Assembly: GCF_000761485.1 (NCBI RefSeq)
Contig: NZ_JPMX01000019.1
Coordinates: 24,897-88,896, forward strand
Direction of reading: 5' to 3'
From: Modestobacter caceresii
Lineage (GTDB): Bacteria; Actinomycetota; Actinomycetes; Mycobacteriales; Geodermatophilaceae
DNA length: 64,000 nucleotides
In this document: piece by piece, positions 29,697 through 38,885 of the stretch
Layout: each line of letters starts with the position of its first letter
How positions within the stretch are numbered: the first letter of the stretch is position 1
Made by a program: the position numbers and the translations under genes
Notes under the pieces: generated by a model
What the model saw: only the letters and a program-made list of their open reading frames with translations
Told to the model about the DNA's origin: nothing
The model's database searches: none

Positions 29697-31559
29697 ATGT
29701 GCGGCATCGTGGGGTACGTCGGCCCGCAGGACTCCCTGGAGATCGTCCTGGAGGGCCTGCGCCGACTCGAGTACCGAGGCTATGACTCGGCCGGGGTGGC
29801 GGTGCTGGCCGATGGCCGGCTGACCACTGCCAAGAAGGCGGGCAAGGTCGCCAACCTGGAGAAGGAGCTGGCCGAGGAGGCGCTGCCCGCCTCGACCATC
29901 GGCATCGGCCACACGCGCTGGGCCACGCACGGCGGGCCCACCGACCGCAACGCGCACCCGCACGTCTCCGCCGACGGCACCGTCGCGGTGATCCACAACG
30001 GCATCATCGAGAACTTCGCGCCGCTGCGCGCCGAGTGCGAGGCCACCGGGATCGAGTTCTCGTCCGAGACCGACACCGAGGTCGTCGCCCACCTCCTCGC
30101 TGCCGTCTACCGGGAGACGCCGGAGGGCCCTGACCGGTTCGCCGAGGCCATGCGCCAGGTGAGCCGGCGCCTGGAGGGTGCGTTCACCCTGGTCGCCACC
30201 CACGTCGCGGAGCCCGACCGGCTGGTCGCCTCGCGACGCAACAGTCCGCTGGTGGTCGGGGTGGGCGACGGGGAGTACTTCTTCGGCTCCGACGTCGCGG
30301 CGTTCATCGGGCACACCCGTGTGGCGCTGGACGTGGAGGAGGACCAGGTCGTGCTCCTGGACCGCGAGCACGGGGTCACGGTGACCGACTTCGCCGGCAC
30401 CGTGGTCGAGCCGGCGACCCGCACCGTCGACTGGGACGCCGCGGCCGCGGAGAAGGGCGGCTACGACTGGTTCATGCTCAAGGAGATCGCCGAGCAGCCC
30501 GAGGCAGTGGCCAACACCCTGCTGGGCCGGCTCGGCGAGACCGGTGAGCTGGTGCTCGACGAGGTCAGGCTCTCCGACCAGGAACTCCGCGACGTCGACA
30601 AGGTCTTCGTCGTCGCCTGCGGGACGGCCTACCACGCCGGGCTGATCGCCAAGTACGCGATCGAGCACTGGACCCGCGTCCCGGTCGAGGTCGAGCTGGC
30701 CAGCGAGTTCCGCTACCGCGACCCGGTGCTGGACCGGAGCACGCTGGTCGTGGTCATCAGCCAGTCCGGCGAGACGATGGACACCCTCATGGCGCTGCGG
30801 CACGCCCGGCAGCAGAAGGCCAAGGTCCTGGCGATCTGCAACGCCAACGGGGCGACCATCCCGCGGGAGTCCGACGCCGTCCTGTACACCCACGCCGGGC
30901 CGGAGGTCGCCGTCGCCTCGACCAAGGGCTTCCTGACGCAGGTCGTGGCCTGCTACCTGGTGGGGCTCTTCCTGGCCCAGGTGCGCGGGGTCAAGTACGC
31001 CGACGAGGTCTCCGCCATCGTCGAGGACCTGCGGGCGCTGCCGGCGCAGGTGACCGAGGTGCTGGCCTCGATGGAGTCGGTCCGGGAGCTCGCCCGTGAC
31101 CTGGCCACCGCGAACACGATCCTGTTCCTCGGTCGGCACGTCGGCTACCCGGTGGCCCTCGAGGGGGCGCTCAAGCTCAAGGAGCTCGCCTACATCCACG
31201 CCGAGGGCTTCGCCGCCGGCGAGCTGAAGCACGGGTCGATCGCGCTGATCGACCAGGGCACCCCGGTCGTGATCGTCGTCCCGTCGCCGCTGAGCCGGGG
31301 GTCGGTGCACGGCAAGGTGGTGAGCAACATCCAGGAGGTCCGCGCCCGGGGCGCCCGCACCATCGTGATCGCCGAGGAGGGCGACGACGACGTGCTGCCC
31401 TACGCCGACCACCTCATCCGGGTGCCGCGTACCCCGACCCTGCTCGCGCCGGTGGTGACGACCGTGCCGCTGCAGGTGCTGTCCTGCGAGATCGCCGCCA
31501 CCCGCGGCCTGGACGTGGACCAGCCGCGCAACCTCGCCAAGAGCGTCACCGTCGAGTAG
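29697..31559 (+). CDS. glmS: Glutamine-fructose-6-phosphate aminotransferase (isomerizing)
   Basis: GlmS makes glucosamine-6-phosphate from fructose-6-phosphate and glutamine. It is 620 residues. The N-terminal nucleophile Cys1 follows the initiator Met (CGIVGYVG), and the glutaminase domain continues with GIGHTRWATHGGPTDRNAHPH. Two SIS domains follow (ACGTAYHAGLIAKY, ISQSGETMDTLMALRHA) and the ending RNLAKSVTVE is the conserved catalytic tail. ATG at 29697 is fixed by the need for Cys at position 2. No glmS ribozyme-like leader fits, as the mRNA appears leaderless. Confidence 0.97.
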   Translation: MCGIVGYVGPQDSLEIVLEGLRRLEYRGYDSAGVAVLADGRLTTAKKAGKVANLEKELAEEALPASTIGIGHTRWATHGGPTDRNAHPHVSADGTVAVIHNGIIENFAPLRAECEATGIEFSSETDTEVVAHLLAAVYRETPEGPDRFAEAMRQVSRRLEGAFTLVATHVAEPDRLVASRRNSPLVVGVGDGEYFFGSDVAAFIGHTRVALDVEEDQVVLLDREHGVTVTDFAGTVVEPATRTVDWDAAAAEKGGYDWFMLKEIAEQPEAVANTLLGRLGETGELVLDEVRLSDQELRDVDKVFVVACGTAYHAGLIAKYAIEHWTRVPVEVELASEFRYRDPVLDRSTLVVVISQSGETMDTLMALRHARQQKAKVLAICNANGATIPRESDAVLYTHAGPEVAVASTKGFLTQVVACYLVGLFLAQVRGVKYADEVSAIVEDLRALPAQVTEVLASMESVRELARDLATANTILFLGRHVGYPVALEGALKLKELAYIHAEGFAAGELKHGSIALIDQGTPVVIVVPSPLSRGSVHGKVVSNIQEVRARGARTIVIAEEGDDDVLPYADHLIRVPRTPTLLAPVVTTVPLQVLSCEIAATRGLDVDQPRNLAKSVTVE

Positions 31560-31585
31560 CAGCACCCGACCCGGCGCCCAGCGCC

Positions 31586-31642
31586 GATCAGGTGACCTGA
31601 TCACCGGCTGTCCCCCTGCACCAGCGTCGGTGCGGGGGCACA
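31586..31642 (+). terminator. Paired hairpins after glmS
   Basis: A perfect palindrome GATCAGGT-G-ACCTGATC (31586-31602) is followed by a second stem (31609-31642) pairing CCCCC-T-GCACC with GGTGC-GGGGG. They lie 27 and 50 bases after the glmS stop and before acpS, and probably terminate glmS transcription. Confidence 0.6.
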
Positions 31643-31684
31643 GTCATCGGTGGGGGTGGACGGCGGCGCGGGCACACTGTCCGG

Positions 31685-32062
31685 GTGATCATCGGGATCG
31701 GTGTCGACGTCTGCCCGGTCGAGCGGTTCGCCGCCTCGCTGGCCCGCACCCCTGGGCTGCGGGACCGGCTGTTCACGCCGGCCGAGCAGCGCACCCCGGC
31801 GGGCGGTGAGCGCAGCAGCGAGTCCCTGGCGGCCCGCTTCGCCGCCAAGGAGGCGCTGGCCAAGGCGCTGGGCGCCCCGGGGGACCTGCGCTGGCACGAC
31901 GCCGAGGTGGTCGTCGGGGAGCGGGGGCGTCCGCACCTGGAGGTCCGCGGCACGGTGGCCCGGCGCGCCGCGGAGCTGGGCGTCACCTCCTGGCACGTGT
32001 CGCTGAGCCACGACGGGGGCATCGCCTCCGCCATGGTGATCGCCGAGGGGACTGCCACGTGA
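31685..32062 (+). CDS. acpS: Holo-[acyl-carrier-protein] synthase
   Basis: AcpS transfers 4'-phosphopantetheine from CoA to acyl carrier protein. The 125-residue GTG-started protein has the magnesium-binding [14 protein letters not shown] (Asp at position 8) and [16 protein letters not shown] (Glu near 58), then a [19 protein letters not shown] ending. It overlaps nnr by 4 bases. The order acpS-nnr-alr matches other actinobacteria. Confidence 0.95.
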   Translation: MIIGIGVDVCPVERFAASLARTPGLRDRLFTPAEQRTPAGGERSSESLAARFAAKEALAKALGAPGDLRWHDAEVVVGERGRPHLEVRGTVARRAAELGVTSWHVSLSHDGGIASAMVIAEGTAT

Positions 32063-33495
32063 TCGGGCTGCACACCGCTGCGCAGGTCCGGGCTGCGGAG
32101 CAGTCCGTCCTGGCCGGGCTCCCGGCGGGGGTGCTCATGCAACGGGCCGCGACCGGGTTGGCGACCGTCTGCCTGGGGTTGCTGGGCCGGGCGCACGGTG
32201 TCCGGGTGGTGTTGCTGGTCGGCTCCGGTGACAACGGCGGCGACGCGCTGTTCGCCGGTGCCCTGCTGGCGCAGCGTGGCGCGAGGGTCACTGCCGTCCT
32301 GCTCACCCCGGACCGGGCGCACGCCGGAGGACTGGCCGCGTTCCGTCGCGCCGGTGGCCGGGTGGCCGAGGCGGCCGATGCGGGACTGCACCGGGCCGAC
32401 CTGGTCCTCGACGGGATCGTCGGCCTCGGCAGCGCCGGCGGACTGCGAGAACCGGCCGCCGTGCTGGTCCGGGAGGCGACCGCCGGGCCGGGGCTGCTGG
32501 TCGCGGTCGACCTGCCCAGCGGCGTCCTCGCCGACACCGGCGAGGTCCCCGGGGCGGCCTTCCCCGCTCAGCACACGGTCACCTTCGGTGCCGTCAAGCC
32601 GGGGCTGGTGGTGGGCGCCGGTCGCCGGCAGGCCGGCACGGTGCACCTGGTCGACATCGGGCTCGGCCCCGTCCTCGCCGAACCGGCGGCCCAGCAGCTG
32701 ACCGACGCCGACGTCGTCCCGCACCTGGACGCCCCCGCCCCCGACGACGACAAGTACTCCCGCGGCGTGGTCGGCGTCCTGGCCGGTTCGGCGACCTACC
32801 CCGGCGCCGGGGTGCTGTGCACCGGTGCGGCGGTGCGGACCCGGCCGGGCCTGGTCCGGTACGCCGGCACCGCTGCGGAGGGCGTGCGGGCCGCCTGGCC
32901 GGAGGTCATCGTCACCGCCGGCCGCCCGGGGGACGCCGGACGGGTTCAGGCCTGGGTGGTCGGCCCGGGGATGGGCACCGACGACGACGCCGCCAGCGTG
33001 CTCGCCGAGGTGCTGGCCACCGACCTGCCGGTGGTGGTCGACGCCGACGGGCTGACCCTGGTCTCCCAGCGACCGGAGCTGGTGGCGGACCGCACGGCAC
33101 CCACCGTGCTGACGCCGCACGACCGCGAGTTCGCCCGCCTCTTCGGTGAGGTCGGCACCGACCGGCTGGCCGCTGCGCGCCGGGGTGCGGCGGAGCTGGG
33201 CTGCACGGTGCTGCTGAAGGGCGACGCGACCGTCGTCGCCGACGCCGCCGGCACGACCTTCGTCAACGGCACCGGCACCCCGTGGCTGGCGACCGCCGGC
33301 ACCGGGGACGTGCTCGCCGGCATCCTGGGGGCAGTGCTGGCGACCGGGCTGCCGGCCGCGGAGGCCGCGGCCGTCGCGGCTCACGTGCACGGCCGGGCCG
33401 GTCAGCTGGCCGCCGAGCAGGGCCCGCTGATCGCCGGTGACCTGGTCCGCCGGCTGCCCGAGACGCTGGCCCGGCTGCGCGCCGGTGCGGGCTGA
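32059..33495 (+). CDS. nnr: Bifunctional NAD(P)H-hydrate epimerase / ADP-dependent dehydratase
   Basis: This enzyme repairs hydrated NADH/NADPH. The N-terminal YjeF_N epimerase domain (about 1-210) has [23 protein letters not shown] and [12 protein letters not shown]. The C-terminal kinase-like dehydratase domain (about 220-478) has [36 protein letters not shown] and the catalytic [23 protein letters not shown] start overlapping acpS by 4 bases. Full length for the fusion form. Confidence 0.95.
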   Translation: MIGLHTAAQVRAAEQSVLAGLPAGVLMQRAATGLATVCLGLLGRAHGVRVVLLVGSGDNGGDALFAGALLAQRGARVTAVLLTPDRAHAGGLAAFRRAGGRVAEAADAGLHRADLVLDGIVGLGSAGGLREPAAVLVREATAGPGLLVAVDLPSGVLADTGEVPGAAFPAQHTVTFGAVKPGLVVGAGRRQAGTVHLVDIGLGPVLAEPAAQQLTDADVVPHLDAPAPDDDKYSRGVVGVLAGSATYPGAGVLCTGAAVRTRPGLVRYAGTAAEGVRAAWPEVIVTAGRPGDAGRVQAWVVGPGMGTDDDAASVLAEVLATDLPVVVDADGLTLVSQRPELVADRTAPTVLTPHDREFARLFGEVGTDRLAAARRGAAELGCTVLLKGDATVVADAAGTTFVNGTGTPWLATAGTGDVLAGILGAVLATGLPAAEAAAVAAHVHGRAGQLAAEQGPLIAGDLVRRLPETLARLRAGAG

Positions 33496-33522
33496 CCGCG
33501 GCGGCCTGGGACAGTGGGCAGC

Positions 33523-34674
33523 GTGACGCAGGTGCAGCAGGTGCTGGGCAGCCGGGCCGAGGTGGTCGTCGACCTCGACGCGATCGCGGCGAACACCGCC
33601 GCGCTGCGCGCGCGGGCCGGCCGGCCGCTGATGGCGGTGGTCAAGGCCGACGGCTACGGGCACGGGCTGGTGCCCGCTGCCCGGGCGGCGCTCGCCGGCG
33701 GGGCCGATGCCCTCGGGGTGACGGTGCTGGAGGAGGCGCTCGCACTGCGCGCCGCCGGGGTCACCGCACCCCTGCTGTCCTGGCAGCACGCGCCGGGGGA
33801 GGACTACGCCGCGGGGCTGGCCGCCGACGTCGAGCTGTCGGTCAACGCGGAGTGGGCGCTGGCCGAGGTGGTCGACGCCGCCCGGGCCACCGGCCGCACC
33901 GCCCGGGTGCAGCTGTTCGCCGACACCGGCCTGTCCCGCGAGGGCGCCACACCCGAGGCCTGGCCCGGGCTCGTGGCCGCGGCGGCGCGTGCCCAGGTCG
34001 ACGGCGACGTCGTCGTCACCGGGTTGTGGAGCCACCTCGCCCACGCCGACGCCCCCACCCACCCGACCATCGCCCGGCAGGTGCAGGTCTTCGAGGAGGC
34101 GGTGGCGCTGGCCCGGCGGGCCGGGCTGACCGACGCCCGCCGTCACCTGGCCAACTCGGCGGCCACCATCGCCCTGCCCGAGACCTGGTACGACATGGTC
34201 CGGCCCGGGGTCGCGCTGTACGGCCTGGACCCGCTGGGCGGCGACCCGGGGCAGTACGGGCTCCGCCCGGCGATGACGGTCCAGGCCCGGGTGGCGCTGA
34301 CCAAGCGGGTGCCGGCCGGGACCGGGGGCTCCTACGGCCACACGTACTCCCCGGAGGGGGAGACGACGCTGGCCCTGGTGCCGGTCGGCTACGCCGACGG
34401 GGTGCCCCGCGCCGCCGGGAACCGGGCACCGGTGCTCGCCGCGGGGGCGCAGCGGACCATCGCGGGCCGGGTGTGCATGGACCAGTTCGTCCTCGACGTG
34501 GGCGACGACCCGATCGCGCCCGGTGACGCGGTGGTGCTGTGGGGCTCGGGGGCGGACGGCGAGCCGACCGCCCAGCAGTGGGCCGACGCGGTCGACACCA
34601 TCCACTACGAGCTCGTCACCCGGGTGGGCGGCCGCTTCTCCCGCCGCTACGTGGGAACCGCGGGGATCGCCTGA
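33523..34674 (+). CDS. alr: Alanine racemase
   Basis: Alr supplies D-alanine for peptidoglycan using PLP. The PLP lysine is in MAVVKADGYGHGLVPAA (around residue 38), and the second catalytic Tyr region is GTGGSYGHTYSPEGETTLALVPVGYADG. Other fold-III blocks include HLANSAATIALP, MVRPGVALYG and RVCMDQFVLDVG. The GTG at 33523 gives 383 residues; a GTG 9 bases upstream is an alternative. The stop overlaps the next gene by one base. Confidence 0.95.
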   Translation: MTQVQQVLGSRAEVVVDLDAIAANTAALRARAGRPLMAVVKADGYGHGLVPAARAALAGGADALGVTVLEEALALRAAGVTAPLLSWQHAPGEDYAAGLAADVELSVNAEWALAEVVDAARATGRTARVQLFADTGLSREGATPEAWPGLVAAAARAQVDGDVVVTGLWSHLAHADAPTHPTIARQVQVFEEAVALARRAGLTDARRHLANSAATIALPETWYDMVRPGVALYGLDPLGGDPGQYGLRPAMTVQARVALTKRVPAGTGGSYGHTYSPEGETTLALVPVGYADGVPRAAGNRAPVLAAGAQRTIAGRVCMDQFVLDVGDDPIAPGDAVVLWGSGADGEPTAQQWADAVDTIHYELVTRVGGRFSRRYVGTAGIA

Positions 34675-35861
34675 TGGCGCAGCACGGCCACCTCCGCCTG
34701 GGCCGCACGGCCGGTCTGGTCGGCGCCGCGGTCGGCCTGGCCGCGGCCGGCACGGCGGTCGGGGTCGCCGTCACCCGGACGGCGACGGCCCGGGTGCGGG
34801 CCGGCCAGCTGGCCGGTCAGCGCGGGGAGGACGGCCGCCCCGTCGAGGACGTACCGGTGAACCAGCTGCGCCGGGAGGACCCGCTGGGCTCCGGCCGCCG
34901 TGCCGCCGACCGCACGGTGGTGGTGCGGGCCGACGACGGGGTGGCGCTCACGGTCGAGGAGGTCGGCCCGACCGATGCGCCGCTGACCGTCGTCTTCGTG
35001 CACGGCTACGCGCTGTCCATGGCCTCCTGGACGTTCCAGCGCAGGGACCTCGGCGAGCAGCTGGCCACCGCCAACGGCCACCGGCCCACCGCGCGCCTGG
35101 TCTTCTACGACCAGCGGGGGCACGGCGCCTCCGGCCGCGGTGCCGCCGAGCGTTCGACCATCGACCAGCTGGCCGCGGACCTGGAGTCGGTGCTCACCGC
35201 GCGGGTGCCGCGCGGGCCGGTGGTGCTGGTCGGCCACTCGATGGGCGGGATGACGGTGCTCGCCCTGGCCCAGCGCCGGCCGGAGCTGTTCGGGACCCGG
35301 GTCGCCGGGGTGGCGCTGGTGTCCACCTCCAGCGGCAACCTCGGCGACCTGGACTTCGGGCTGCCCACGCTGCTGACCCGGGTCCGCGCAACGGTGCTGC
35401 CGGTCGCGGTCTGGACCATGCGCCGCAGGCCCGGGCTCGCCGAGGTGACCCGGCGACTGGCCAAGGACGTCGTGTCGGCGGTCACCTGGTCGATGTCGTT
35501 CGCCTCCACCGGCGTCGACCCGGCACTGGGGCGCTACGTGGACGCGATGATCGCCGGGACCCCGGTCGACGTGGTCGCCGAGTTCTACCCGGCGATCGCC
35601 GGACTGGACGTCAGCGGCGCGATCGAACCGTTGTGTCGGGTGCCGACCGTGGTGCTGACGGGCGACGCGGACAAGCTGATCCCCAAGGCGCACAGCGAGC
35701 GGATCCGGACGCGGCTCGAGGAGTCGGGGGAGGGCACGGTCGAGTACGTCGCCGTCCCGGACGCCGGGCACCTGGTGCCGCTGGAGCACCCGGGACAGGT
35801 GACCGACGTGCTGGCCGGCCTGATCCGCCGGGTCGCCGCCGGGCAACGCCCCGCCGGCTGA
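34674..35861 (+). CDS. Alpha/beta hydrolase with N-terminal membrane segment
   Basis: A 395-residue hydrolase. Residues about 10-32 are a hydrophobic Ala/Gly/Val-rich segment (TAGLVGAAVGLAAAGTAVGVAV), likely a membrane anchor or uncleaved signal. The alpha/beta-hydrolase core follows, with VFVHGYALSMASWTFQRR, nucleophile elbow VGHSMGGM, acid TGDADKLIPKAHSER and catalytic His in VPDAGHLVPLEHPGQ. Substrate unknown; chloroperoxidase or esterase-type activities are possible. It begins in the alr stop codon, so it is likely co-transcribed with alr. Confidence 0.85.
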   Translation: MAQHGHLRLGRTAGLVGAAVGLAAAGTAVGVAVTRTATARVRAGQLAGQRGEDGRPVEDVPVNQLRREDPLGSGRRAADRTVVVRADDGVALTVEEVGPTDAPLTVVFVHGYALSMASWTFQRRDLGEQLATANGHRPTARLVFYDQRGHGASGRGAAERSTIDQLAADLESVLTARVPRGPVVLVGHSMGGMTVLALAQRRPELFGTRVAGVALVSTSSGNLGDLDFGLPTLLTRVRATVLPVAVWTMRRRPGLAEVTRRLAKDVVSAVTWSMSFASTGVDPALGRYVDAMIAGTPVDVVAEFYPAIAGLDVSGAIEPLCRVPTVVLTGDADKLIPKAHSERIRTRLEESGEGTVEYVAVPDAGHLVPLEHPGQVTDVLAGLIRRVAAGQRPAG

Positions 35862-35882
35862 CCCCCGGCCGGGCCCCGGTCG

Positions 35883-35888
35883 TAGGGT
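35883..35888 (+). promoter_or_regulatory. -10 box 6 bases before the uracil-DNA glycosylase start
   Basis: TAGGGT ends 6 bases before the GTG start at 35895, and no ribosome-binding site is visible. This is the spacing expected of a leaderless transcript. Confidence 0.4.
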
Positions 35889-35894
35889 GCTGGC

Positions 35895-36512
35895 GTGGCT
35901 GCTCCCCGACCCGACGCGGCCGCCGCCGAGGTGGCGGCGACCGCCGCGGCCGCGCCGGACTGGTCCTCGCTCGCCGAGGTCGCCCGCTCCTGCGTCGCGT
36001 GCCCCGAGCTGGCCGCCACCCGGCAGCACGTCGTCGTCGGGGACGTGCCGGTGACGGGTCGGCCGCGGCTGGTGGTCGTGGGGGAGGCGCCGGGCGCCAC
36101 CGAGGACGAGACCGGCCGGCCGTTCGTGGGCAGGAGCGGCGCGCTGCTGGACCTGTTGCTCGACGAGGCCGGGCTGCCCCGGGCGGAGGTGGCCGTGCTC
36201 AACATCGTGAAGTGCCGCCCGCCGGGCAACCGCACCCCGAAGGCCCCCGAGGTCGCCCGGTGCAGCGGCTGGCTGCGCCGCCAGCTCGACCTGCTCGGCG
36301 CCGACGTCGTGGTCGCCCTCGGGCTCTCCTCGGCCAAGTGGTTCCTCGGGCCACGCACCGTGCTCGGCCAGGTGCGTGGCCGGGCGCACGACGTCGACGG
36401 GCGCGCCGTGTGGGTCACCTACCACCCGTCGGCCGCGATCCGGTTCGGCCCGAACGGTGCCCCGCGAGCCGCGCTCGCCGCCGACCTGCGCGCCGTGGCG
36501 GGCTCGCTGTGA
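35895..36512 (+). CDS. Family-4 (UDGa-type) uracil-DNA glycosylase
   Basis: This enzyme excises uracil from DNA and carries a 4Fe-4S cluster. The 205-residue protein has the cluster Cys pair SCVACPEL (about 36-39), motif A GEAPGATEDETGRPFVGRSGALLD (about 63-86), NIVKCRPPGNRTPKAPEVARC with the other two cysteines, and motif B TYHPSA. GEAPG rather than GEQPG, and the absence of a KRRIH insertion, argue against the UdgX type. It sits between the alr-linked hydrolase and tsaE, whose start it overlaps. Confidence 0.92.
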   Translation: MAAPRPDAAAAEVAATAAAAPDWSSLAEVARSCVACPELAATRQHVVVGDVPVTGRPRLVVVGEAPGATEDETGRPFVGRSGALLDLLLDEAGLPRAEVAVLNIVKCRPPGNRTPKAPEVARCSGWLRRQLDLLGADVVVALGLSSAKWFLGPRTVLGQVRGRAHDVDGRAVWVTYHPSAAIRFGPNGAPRAALAADLRAVAGSL

Positions 36513-36961
36513 GGCGCGCGCACGAGCTGCCCACCGTCGCCGACACCCAGGCCTTCGGCCGCGAGCTGGCCGGGTTGCTCCGGGCCGGTGACCTGGTCGT
36601 GCTGGCCGGGCCGCTGGGTGCGGGCAAGACCGCGCTCACCCAGGGGATCGGTGCCGGCCTCGGTGTCCCCGGCCCGGTGACCTCACCGACGTTCGTGCTG
36701 GCCCGGGTGCACCGCGGCGGACGGGTCCCGCTGGTGCACGTCGACGCCTACCGGCTGGCCGGCATGGCCGACGTCGACGACCTGGACCTGGACGCCACCA
36801 CCGACGAGGCGGTCACCGTCGTCGAGTGGGGCCACGGCCTGGTCGAGCAGTTGGCCGACGAGCACCTGGTGGTCGAGCTCGACCGGCGGGACGACGACGT
36901 CCGCACCGTCCGGCTGGTGCCCGTCGGCCCGGGCTGGGAGCAGCGGCTCACCGACGCCTGA
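36509..36961 (+). CDS. tsaE: tRNA t6A biosynthesis ATPase TsaE
   Basis: TsaE is the P-loop ATPase of the bacterial t6A37 complex (TsaB-TsaD-TsaE with TsaC). The 150-residue protein has VVLAGPLGAGKTALTQGIGAGLG (Walker A, about 31-53), the switch-like TSPTFVLARVH and HVDAYRLAG, and VVEWGHGLVEQL. GTG at 36509 overlaps the glycosylase stop by 4 bases. tsaB, rimI and tsaD follow after one oppositely oriented gene. Confidence 0.95.
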   Translation: MRRAHELPTVADTQAFGRELAGLLRAGDLVVLAGPLGAGKTALTQGIGAGLGVPGPVTSPTFVLARVHRGGRVPLVHVDAYRLAGMADVDDLDLDATTDEAVTVVEWGHGLVEQLADEHLVVELDRRDDDVRTVRLVPVGPGWEQRLTDA

Positions 36962-36964
36962 GCC

Positions 36965-37645
36965 TCAGCCGGCCCGCTCGACGATCGGGCGCAGGAGCGC
37001 CGCCAGTTCGGCCGGCGCGGCCAGGAACGGCGAGTGGCCGGTGTCCAGCCGGAGCACGGTGCCGGCGCGGGAGGACATCGCCTCCTGGGCGGCCACCGGG
37101 ATGGCCTGGTCCTGCTCGCAGACGACGTAGGTGCTCGGCAGCTCCGTCCAGGCGGCGCGGCTCAGCGGTTGGGTGAGCGCGGCCGTGGACTGCAGCTGCA
37201 GTTCGGCCACCGCCTGCTGGGTGAGCTCCGGGGAGACGCCGTTGTAGAACACCGTCTCCGGCGCGGTGGCCCGCACGTGCGTCGGGTGCAGCTCCTGCCA
37301 GGACGGGACCTGTCCGCCCAGGCTGCTCACCAGCGAGTCGCCCACGTCGAGCTGGAAGGCGCACAGGTAGACCAGGTGCGCCACGCCCAGCTCGGCGGTG
37401 GCCGCCTCGCTGATCGGGATCCCGCCGTAGGAGTGCCCCACCAGGACCACGGGCCCCTCGACCTCGGCGAGCGCGTCCCGGACGGCGGCGGCGTCGGCGG
37501 TGAGGTCGCCGAGCGACTGCGGGTCGGTGCCGGAGCTGGGCAGCGCGACACGGACGACGTCGACGCCGGGCAGGTGGTCGACCAGCGGCTGCCAGCACCA
37601 CGGGGTGTGCCAGGCGCCGTGGACCAGGACCAGGGTGGCGGGCAT
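36965..37645 (-). CDS. Alpha/beta hydrolase (small esterase-like)
   Basis: A 226-residue cytosolic hydrolase of the salicylate-esterase/EstC-like type. LVLVHGAWHTPWCWQPLVDHLPG (about 5-27) holds the oxyanion region, LVGHSYGGIPIS the nucleophile Ser, VCEQDQAIPVAAQ the acid and LDTGHSPFLAAPAELA the catalytic His. No signal peptide. It faces tsaE with only 3 bp between the two stop codons and is divergent from tsaB, interrupting the t6A gene set. Substrate unknown. Confidence 0.85.
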   Translation of the reverse strand: MPATLVLVHGAWHTPWCWQPLVDHLPGVDVVRVALPSSGTDPQSLGDLTADAAAVRDALAEVEGPVVLVGHSYGGIPISEAATAELGVAHLVYLCAFQLDVGDSLVSSLGGQVPSWQELHPTHVRATAPETVFYNGVSPELTQQAVAELQLQSTAALTQPLSRAAWTELPSTYVVCEQDQAIPVAAQEAMSSRAGTVLRLDTGHSPFLAAPAELAALLRPIVERAG

Positions 37646-37750
37646 GCGGGTTCCTCGTCGTCGGGGGAGGTGGGCCCGCGCAGTCGATCAACAGCCTGCC
37701 TCGGGCGCAACCGCCCGGCCGCTGCCGACGGCGGGCCGGGGAGCGGCATC

Positions 37751-37756
37751 TACCCT
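37751..37756 (+). promoter_or_regulatory. -10 box before tsaB
   Basis: TACCCT ends 8 bases before the tsaB GTG (37765) in the 119-bp divergent gap. With no visible ribosome-binding site, it suggests an almost leaderless tsaB-rimI-tsaD transcript. Confidence 0.4.
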
Positions 37757-37764
37757 CGACGGTC

Positions 37765-38427
37765 GTGCTCGTCCTCGCGCTCGACACCGCCACCCCGACC
37801 CTCGTCGTCGGGCTGGCCGAGGTCACGTCGACCCGGGTGGAGGGTGCGCTGCTGCTCCCCGCTCAGCGCACCGTCGAGGTGCTCGCCGAACGGGCCCTCC
37901 CGTCGGGGAACCGGCATGCCGAACTGCTCACCCCGGCGATCCGCGAGGTGCTCGCCGAGGGCGGGGTCGAGATGCGTCAGGTGGACTCCTTCGTGGTGGG
38001 GCTGGGGCCGGGCCCGTTCACCGGGTTGCGGGTCGGGGTGGTCACCGCCGCCGCCCTGGGTGACGCGATCGGGACGACGGTCTACGGCGTCTGCTCGCTG
38101 GACGCCGTCGGCGACGGCGCCCGGTCGGTGGTCACCGACGCGCGGCGCAAGGAGGTCCACTGGGCCACCTACGGCGCTGACGGGGAGCGGCTGACCGGCC
38201 CCGGCGTCGACCGGCCGGAGGACGCCCCGGTCACCGACCCGGTCGTCGGGGACGTCCGGTTCACCGAGCGGCTGGGCCGCGAGGTCATCGCCGCTGAGGT
38301 CACCACCGCCGGGCTGCTGCGCGCCGCCGTGCCGCTGTTCGACCGGCCGCCGGCACCGCTGGAGCCGCTGTACCTCCGCCGTCCCGACGCGGTGCCGTCG
38401 GTGACCCGCAAGCCGGTGAGCCAGTGA
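37765..38427 (+). CDS. tsaB: tRNA t6A biosynthesis scaffold TsaB
   Basis: TsaB is the inactive ASKHA-fold partner that bridges TsaD and TsaE. The 220-residue protein starts [19 protein letters not shown] and has [42 protein letters not shown] and [16 protein letters not shown]. It lacks the metal-binding His pair of TsaD, as expected. GTG start; the stop overlaps rimI by 4 bases. Confidence 0.94.
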   Translation: MLVLALDTATPTLVVGLAEVTSTRVEGALLLPAQRTVEVLAERALPSGNRHAELLTPAIREVLAEGGVEMRQVDSFVVGLGPGPFTGLRVGVVTAAALGDAIGTTVYGVCSLDAVGDGARSVVTDARRKEVHWATYGADGERLTGPGVDRPEDAPVTDPVVGDVRFTERLGREVIAAEVTTAGLLRAAVPLFDRPPAPLEPLYLRRPDAVPSVTRKPVSQ

Positions 38428-38885
38428 GCGTGCGGCTGCGCGACATGACCGTCGCGGACCTGCCCCGGGTGATGGAGCTGGAGGAGGAGCTCTTCGCGCC
38501 GGACACCTGGACCGAGTGGATGTACCGGGACGAGCTCGCCCGTCCCGACACCCGGCACTACCTGGTCGCCGTCGATGCCGATGCCGACGCCGACGCCGTG
38601 GTCGGCTACGCCGGGCTGATCGCCTATCCCTACGAGGCGCACATCGCCACCATCGGGGTGGCCGGCACGCGGCAGCACGAGGGGATCGGGGCGCTGCTGC
38701 TGGACGCGCTGCTCGCCGAGGCGGACGGGCGGCGCACGCCGGTGCTGCTGGAGGTCCGCGAGGACGACGAGGCGACCCAGGCGTTCTACCGCCGGCGCGG
38801 GTTCGCCGAGATCGGCCGCCGCCCGAACTACTACCCGCTCAGTGGGAAGGACGCCGTCGTGATGCTGCGAGAGGTGCGGCAATGA
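38424..38885 (+). CDS. rimI: Ribosomal protein S18-alanine N-acetyltransferase (RimI-like)
   Basis: A GNAT acetyltransferase of 153 residues. The N-terminus [22 protein letters not shown] and [26 protein letters not shown] (acetyl-CoA loop about 86-94), with [27 protein letters not shown], match RimI. In actinobacteria such enzymes have broad N-terminal acetylation targets. An unusual (Asp-Ala)4 stretch (38574-38597) is encoded by four GAYGCC hexamers. Overlaps both tsaB and tsaD by 4 bases. Confidence 0.92.
   Translation: MSVRLRDMTVADLPRVMELEEELFAPDTWTEWMYRDELARPDTRHYLVAVDADADADAVVGYAGLIAYPYEAHIATIGVAGTRQHEGIGALLLDALLAEADGRRTPVLLEVREDDEATQAFYRRRGFAEIGRRPNYYPLSGKDAVVMLREVRQ

Noticed and set aside
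28113..31604. Very long open frame on the minus strand across glmM and glmS, with others like it antisense to groL, guaB and pcrA
   Set aside because: It lies antisense to genes with intact catalytic motifs, has no family motif of its own, and long antisense frames are expected at this GC content.
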